Below, in pieces: positions 61,003-64,000 of a stretch of DNA of 64,000 nt; the first letter of the stretch is position 1; every line of letters begins with the position of its first letter. The notes below the pieces were generated by a model, which worked only from the letters and a program-made list of their open reading frames with translations, did no database searches and had not been told where the DNA came from. Made by a program: the position numbers and the translations under genes. This stretch comes from Holophagae bacterium (GTDB lineage Bacteria > Acidobacteriota > Holophagae > Acanthopleuribacterales > Acanthopleuribacteraceae): positions 1-64,000 of the forward strand of contig JAJCXM010000017.1 of assembly GCA_029263455.1 (NCBI GenBank). Reading direction: 5' to 3'.

Positions 61003-62212
61003 GCATCCAGACGCCTGGCGTCGGCCCAAACACGAGCATTCAGCCAACCTGGAGCAGCGCGTCCAAAATATCGTGGCCCGTATCCGTGATCATGGAGAAG
61101 AGGCCTTACGCATTATCAGCCATGAAATCGATGGCTTCTTACCGGAGGTTGTCGAATTGCGACCTTGGACATCTTATGGACTCGACGCGGCATTTAGCCG
61201 TCATTTGAAGAAGGCTGCTCGCCGCATTGAAGCTTTTGCCAAAAGGCAAAGATCCTCGATGAAAGATATTAATTTCAAAGACAAACAGGGTCGCTATGGG
61301 CACAAGTGGGTTCCGCTTGACCGCATGGGCGCCTATATTCCGGCTGGCCGCTATCCGCTGATTTCCACCGCCTTGATGACACTTATTCCTGCGCGCATTG
61401 CCGGCGTGCAAACACGTGTCGCGGTGTCGCCTAGCGCTCATCCCGCATTGCTGGCAGCGGCTAGTTTGGCTGGCGCGACTCGTATGGTTAGGGTTGGTGG
61501 TGCCCAGGCGGTTGCCGCGCTTGCCTTCGGGACAGAAAGTGTGCCGCGCGTGGATATGATAGCGGGACCGGGAAACGCCTACGTGAACGAAGCTAAGCGG
61601 CTCGTGCAAGCCAATGTGAAGATAGATACATTAGCCGGACCAAGCGAATTACTCGTCTTGAGTGATGGCTCGATTGAGCCAAATTGGATTGCCATGGATC
61701 TTTTGGCTCAAGGTGAACATGACCCCATGGCCTTGGCCATTTGTGCGAGCACCGATCGCCAGCATCTCGAAAAGATAGCTTCGATTATTCGCGCTGAATT
61801 AGGGCAGGAGCCTGAAGGAAAAGGCGATTTTCAATTCGTCCATTGTGAGGACCGTGAGCAATGCATTGATTTTGCCAATGATGTGGCCGCCGAACATTTG
61901 GCGTTGACATGGCAGGACCCAGAATCAGATCAGCATCAGCTAAGGCACTACGGATCCCTCTTTATGGGACCTTATAGTGCAGTGGCTTTAGGTGACTATT
62001 GCTCTGGTCCCAATCACACCCTGCCTACGCTTGGCGTCGTGCGCATGAAAGGTGGCCTATTTGTCGGTGACTTCTTGCGTGCTTTGACATGGCAGAAAAT
62101 AGAAGCGAGCGGCTTTGAGGATCTGTCAAAAACGGCTAAAGCGCTCGCGCAAGCTGAAGGCTTGGACTACCATTACCGGAGTTTAGCCGTCAGAGACAAA
62201 ACGGAGGATTGA
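60989..62212 (+). CDS. hisD: Histidinol dehydrogenase
   Basis: 407 residues, slightly short for the family (about 430) but complete. Motifs are GPGNAYVNEAKRLVQ, VGGAQAVAALAFGTES, AGPSELLVLSD, LLAQGEHDPMAL (Zn-ligand His; AQAEHD is more usual), NDVAAEHLALTW (catalytic Glu-His), LGDYCSGPNHTLPT (Zn-ligand Asp) and a C-terminal His in DYHYRSLAV. Makes histidine from histidinol in two NAD-dependent steps. AGGAG lies five bases before the ATG. In most operons hisD follows hisG; here it is last of the his genes. Confidence 0.96.
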   Translation: MEIVEHPDAWRRPKHEHSANLEQRVQNIVARIRDHGEEALRIISHEIDGFLPEVVELRPWTSYGLDAAFSRHLKKAARRIEAFAKRQRSSMKDINFKDKQGRYGHKWVPLDRMGAYIPAGRYPLISTALMTLIPARIAGVQTRVAVSPSAHPALLAAASLAGATRMVRVGGAQAVAALAFGTESVPRVDMIAGPGNAYVNEAKRLVQANVKIDTLAGPSELLVLSDGSIEPNWIAMDLLAQGEHDPMALAICASTDRQHLEKIASIIRAELGQEPEGKGDFQFVHCEDREQCIDFANDVAAEHLALTWQDPESDQHQLRHYGSLFMGPYSAVALGDYCSGPNHTLPTLGVVRMKGGLFVGDFLRALTWQKIEASGFEDLSKTAKALAQAEGLDYHYRSLAVRDKTED

Positions 62213-62214
62213 AT

Positions 62215-62673
62215 ATGGCCTATTGGCTAATGAAGACGGAACCCGAAGCGTTTTCGATCGATGACCTGAAACAAGCTGGTGTCGAACCTTGGGACGGGAT
62301 TCGAAACTATCAAGCCCGTAATTACATGCGTGACACGATGGATATCGGCGATCGTGTTTTGATTTACCACAGTCGCAACCAACCCATTGGCATCGTTGGC
62401 GAAGCTGAAGTTGCATCCAAGGCTTACCCTGACCCAACCCAGTTTCAAGCAGACTCCAAATACTTTGACGCTAAGTCTACTCCTGAAAATCCACGTTGGA
62501 TGTTAGTTGATATCAGGTACTTATGTCACTATTCTCGTGTCATTCCCCTGTCAGAACTCAAACAGAATCCGGCACTTGAAGGTATGTTGGTGATAAAGAG
62601 AGGCATGCGCTTGTCCATTCAGCCAGTTGAGGAACAGCACTATTTGGCCGTAAAAGAACTTGCCAGCACCTAA
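62215..62673 (+). CDS. EVE-domain protein
   Basis: 152 residues, one EVE (PUA-like) domain: AYWLMKTEPEAFSIDDLKQ, GVEPWDGIRNYQARNYMRD, GDRVLIYHSRNQPIGIVGEA, and PRWMLVDIRYL. Related proteins recognise modified bases such as 5-methylcytosine in DNA or modified RNA. ATG 62215 has GGAGG seven bases upstream, overlapping the hisD end; TTG 62209 is a worse start. It probably rides on the his transcript. Confidence 0.92.
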   Translation: MAYWLMKTEPEAFSIDDLKQAGVEPWDGIRNYQARNYMRDTMDIGDRVLIYHSRNQPIGIVGEAEVASKAYPDPTQFQADSKYFDAKSTPENPRWMLVDIRYLCHYSRVIPLSELKQNPALEGMLVIKRGMRLSIQPVEEQHYLAVKELAST

Positions 62674-62675
62674 AT

Positions 62676-64000
62676 ATGTTTCATCTCTACATTAGTGAAA
62701 GCCCTCCTTACTGTCGCATGGCACTCACACAAGATGGTCAGCTCAAGTTATATAGAACCATGGCAGCGGGCGAATTGATGGCTGGAACCGTTGCCGTCGG
62801 GCGTATCAGTAAATGGCTGCCCGGTATCAGGGGTGCCTTTGTTGACGTTGGCCATGAGCAACAGGTGTTTGTGGCCTGTAATCGAGAGGACGATTCATTT
62901 AAAGAAGGTCAGGTGCATCTCGTCTCGGTCACTCGCGCAGCGGAAAGCGGTAAGAAAGCAATGGCAAAAATGGGTGCCTCTGCGCGTGGCGTTTTCACCG
63001 TTGTTGAGAGCGGACACGAAATACGTTTTAGTCGCGGTTATCGGCGCCATAAAGATGGGACTGAGAGTAATCTGAAGGCAGCATTAGCTGACCTCAATCG
63101 ATCTGTTCTTGTCAGAACGTCGGCTCATTGGGCGAGTGATGACGCCGTGTTAGCAGAGTGTCAAATGCTTTCAGATCGACTCGACGGTTTTGCATCAGAG
63201 CTACAAAATTCGGGCACGCCTCGGATTTTGGATTCCGGCTGGCAGGCTGGTATGGCCGAAATGCTATCGGCTGGATCACGAACTGAACCAGTTAGGGTGG
63301 CACTGGACCACGCTCCGCGTTTTGAGGAATGGCAAACTTGGTTAGGACAGGTGGCACCAGAAATTAAACAGCAAACAAGGCTACATAGCGGTCCAACCGG
63401 TCTGTTTGATGCTAGCAAAATCACATCACAGGTGTCGGCTTTACGGCAGTCCAAGGTATGGCTCAAATCGGGCGGCTTCATGCTTTTTAACAGTCGTCAC
63501 GGCATCACAACCATTGACGTCAACACCGGCAAAGGCAGCCAAAAAATGCAAACACTCAATAATCAGGTGAAGGTCAATTTGGAGGCGGCCGATGTCGCCG
63601 CCCAACAGATTCAGCTACGTGAAATTGCTGGCTTGATTGTGGTTGATTTTGTGTCGTTAAAGCTACAGCGTGATCGAGAGAGAGTTGAACAAGTGTTTCG
63701 CGCTGCCTTTGCCAAAGATGACCTCAAGACGCGCATAGAACCCATCAACTCGTTGGGGGCACTCATGATGTCACGAGAAAAACGCGCTGAAAGCCGAACA
63801 GAAGTGGAGAGCAAAATGTGTGCGGCTTGTAAGGGCGAGGGGCGAATCACGTCTGAGGATGCGTTGTGCCGCGAATTACTGGTCACCCTATGGCACGAAA
63901 ACAGGCTGGAAACGAGGGATTGGACATTGCATTTGAACAATCGCCTTTATCCTTTTTTGCATAAACAGTCCGATTACTATTTTGCCCCCTTGATATCTCA
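62676..64000 (+). CDS. rng: Ribonuclease E/G family protein (RNase G-like), cut by right edge
   Basis: The frame is open from ATG 62676, two bases after the EVE stop, to the edge (441 codons). The N-terminus is RNase E/G-like (a short S1-type region around GIRGAFVDVGHEQQVFV). The catalytic core shows the two metal Asp residues, in ITTIDVNTGKG and AGLIVVDFVSLK, and the zinc-link CAACKGEGRI. From its N-terminus (FHLYISESPP) and length it is RNase G-like rather than the larger RNase E. It processes rRNA and degrades mRNA by family. It has no Shine-Dalgarno site, so translation is likely coupled to the EVE gene. Confidence 0.9.
   Translation, partial: MFHLYISESPPYCRMALTQDGQLKLYRTMAAGELMAGTVAVGRISKWLPGIRGAFVDVGHEQQVFVACNREDDSFKEGQVHLVSVTRAAESGKKAMAKMGASARGVFTVVESGHEIRFSRGYRRHKDGTESNLKAALADLNRSVLVRTSAHWASDDAVLAECQMLSDRLDGFASELQNSGTPRILDSGWQAGMAEMLSAGSRTEPVRVALDHAPRFEEWQTWLGQVAPEIKQQTRLHSGPTGLFDASKITSQVSALRQSKVWLKSGGFMLFNSRHGITTIDVNTGKGSQKMQTLNNQVKVNLEAADVAAQQIQLREIAGLIVVDFVSLKLQRDRERVEQVFRAAFAKDDLKTRIEPINSLGALMMSREKRAESRTEVESKMCAACKGEGRITSEDALCRELLVTLWHENRLETRDWTLHLNNRLYPFLHKQSDYYFAPLIS

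Noticed and set aside
61139-61609. Minus-strand frame of 156 residues within hisD
   Set aside because: Antisense to a conserved enzyme; no own signals.

Overview
The window looks like a chromosome segment of a free-living gammaproteobacterium of moderate GC. Genes are dense and short-spaced on both strands. Shine-Dalgarno sites are strong (GGAGG/AGGAG), promoters are sigma70-like, and there is a classical histidine attenuator with a leader peptide. One protein carries an IPTL-CTERM-type C-terminus. I cannot name the genus; Marinicella or Wenzhouxiangella-like lineages are only a guess. I found no tRNA, rRNA, CRISPR array, insertion sequence or phage block.

Layout. 1-0.98 kb: tail of an upstream gene, a probable decayed HipA-like fragment and non-coding DNA. 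1-10 kb: PEP carboxylase, an OmpA-family coiled-coil protein, an RRM RNA-binding protein, a membrane-anchored GST-like protein, a family 2 glycosyltransferase, a secreted DUF4412-like protein and a Na+/Ca2+ exchanger. 10.2-13.5 kb: an ECF-like sigma factor translationally coupled to a transmembrane Ser/Thr kinase with a TPR-rich exterior. 13.8-23.3 kb: the least housekeeping-like part. It holds VOC, macrodomain and GNAT proteins, a tail-fibre-like protein with a seven-repeat LVIVD propeller, a possible small HExxH protein, a gene broken by one in-frame stop, a YdeI-like protein and an IPTL-CTERM protein, with several long intergenic gaps. 23.3-34.6 kb: serS, thiolase, purD-purE-VOC, a DHH/hydrolase/GH3 operon, murJ, and a histone-H1-like protein overlapping a PilZ protein. 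34.6-41 kb: clpS-clpA, then a proteostasis and translation cluster: rpsN and a YkgO-type rpmJ, three Hsp20 genes, an EF-P with a YeiP/EfpL-type loop, and an unusual rpsD. 41-55 kb: DUF1028, exonuclease, lipid kinase, icd, two metallopeptidases, an arginase-family enzyme, ndh, pdxH, a K+-channel-like protein, and a FIST sensor coupled to a histidine kinase.

55.1-62.2 kb holds a complete histidine operon in seven structural genes, preceded by a 20-residue leader peptide with four consecutive His codons and a strong terminator. Two fusions compress it. HisC carries a C-terminal HAD phosphatase that probably supplies the histidinol-phosphate phosphatase missing from the monofunctional HisB. HisA is fused to HisI and HisE. 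An EVE-domain gene and an RNase E/G family gene, cut by the right edge, follow directly.

The most interesting items are the doubly fused his operon with its attenuator, the apparently accessory ribosomal-protein/EF-P/Hsp20 cluster with similar promoters at rpsN and rpsD, the sigma factor-kinase pair, the FIST-kinase pair without a visible response regulator, and the single-stop pseudogene. All functional calls are from reading the sequence and recalling families; no database search was run.
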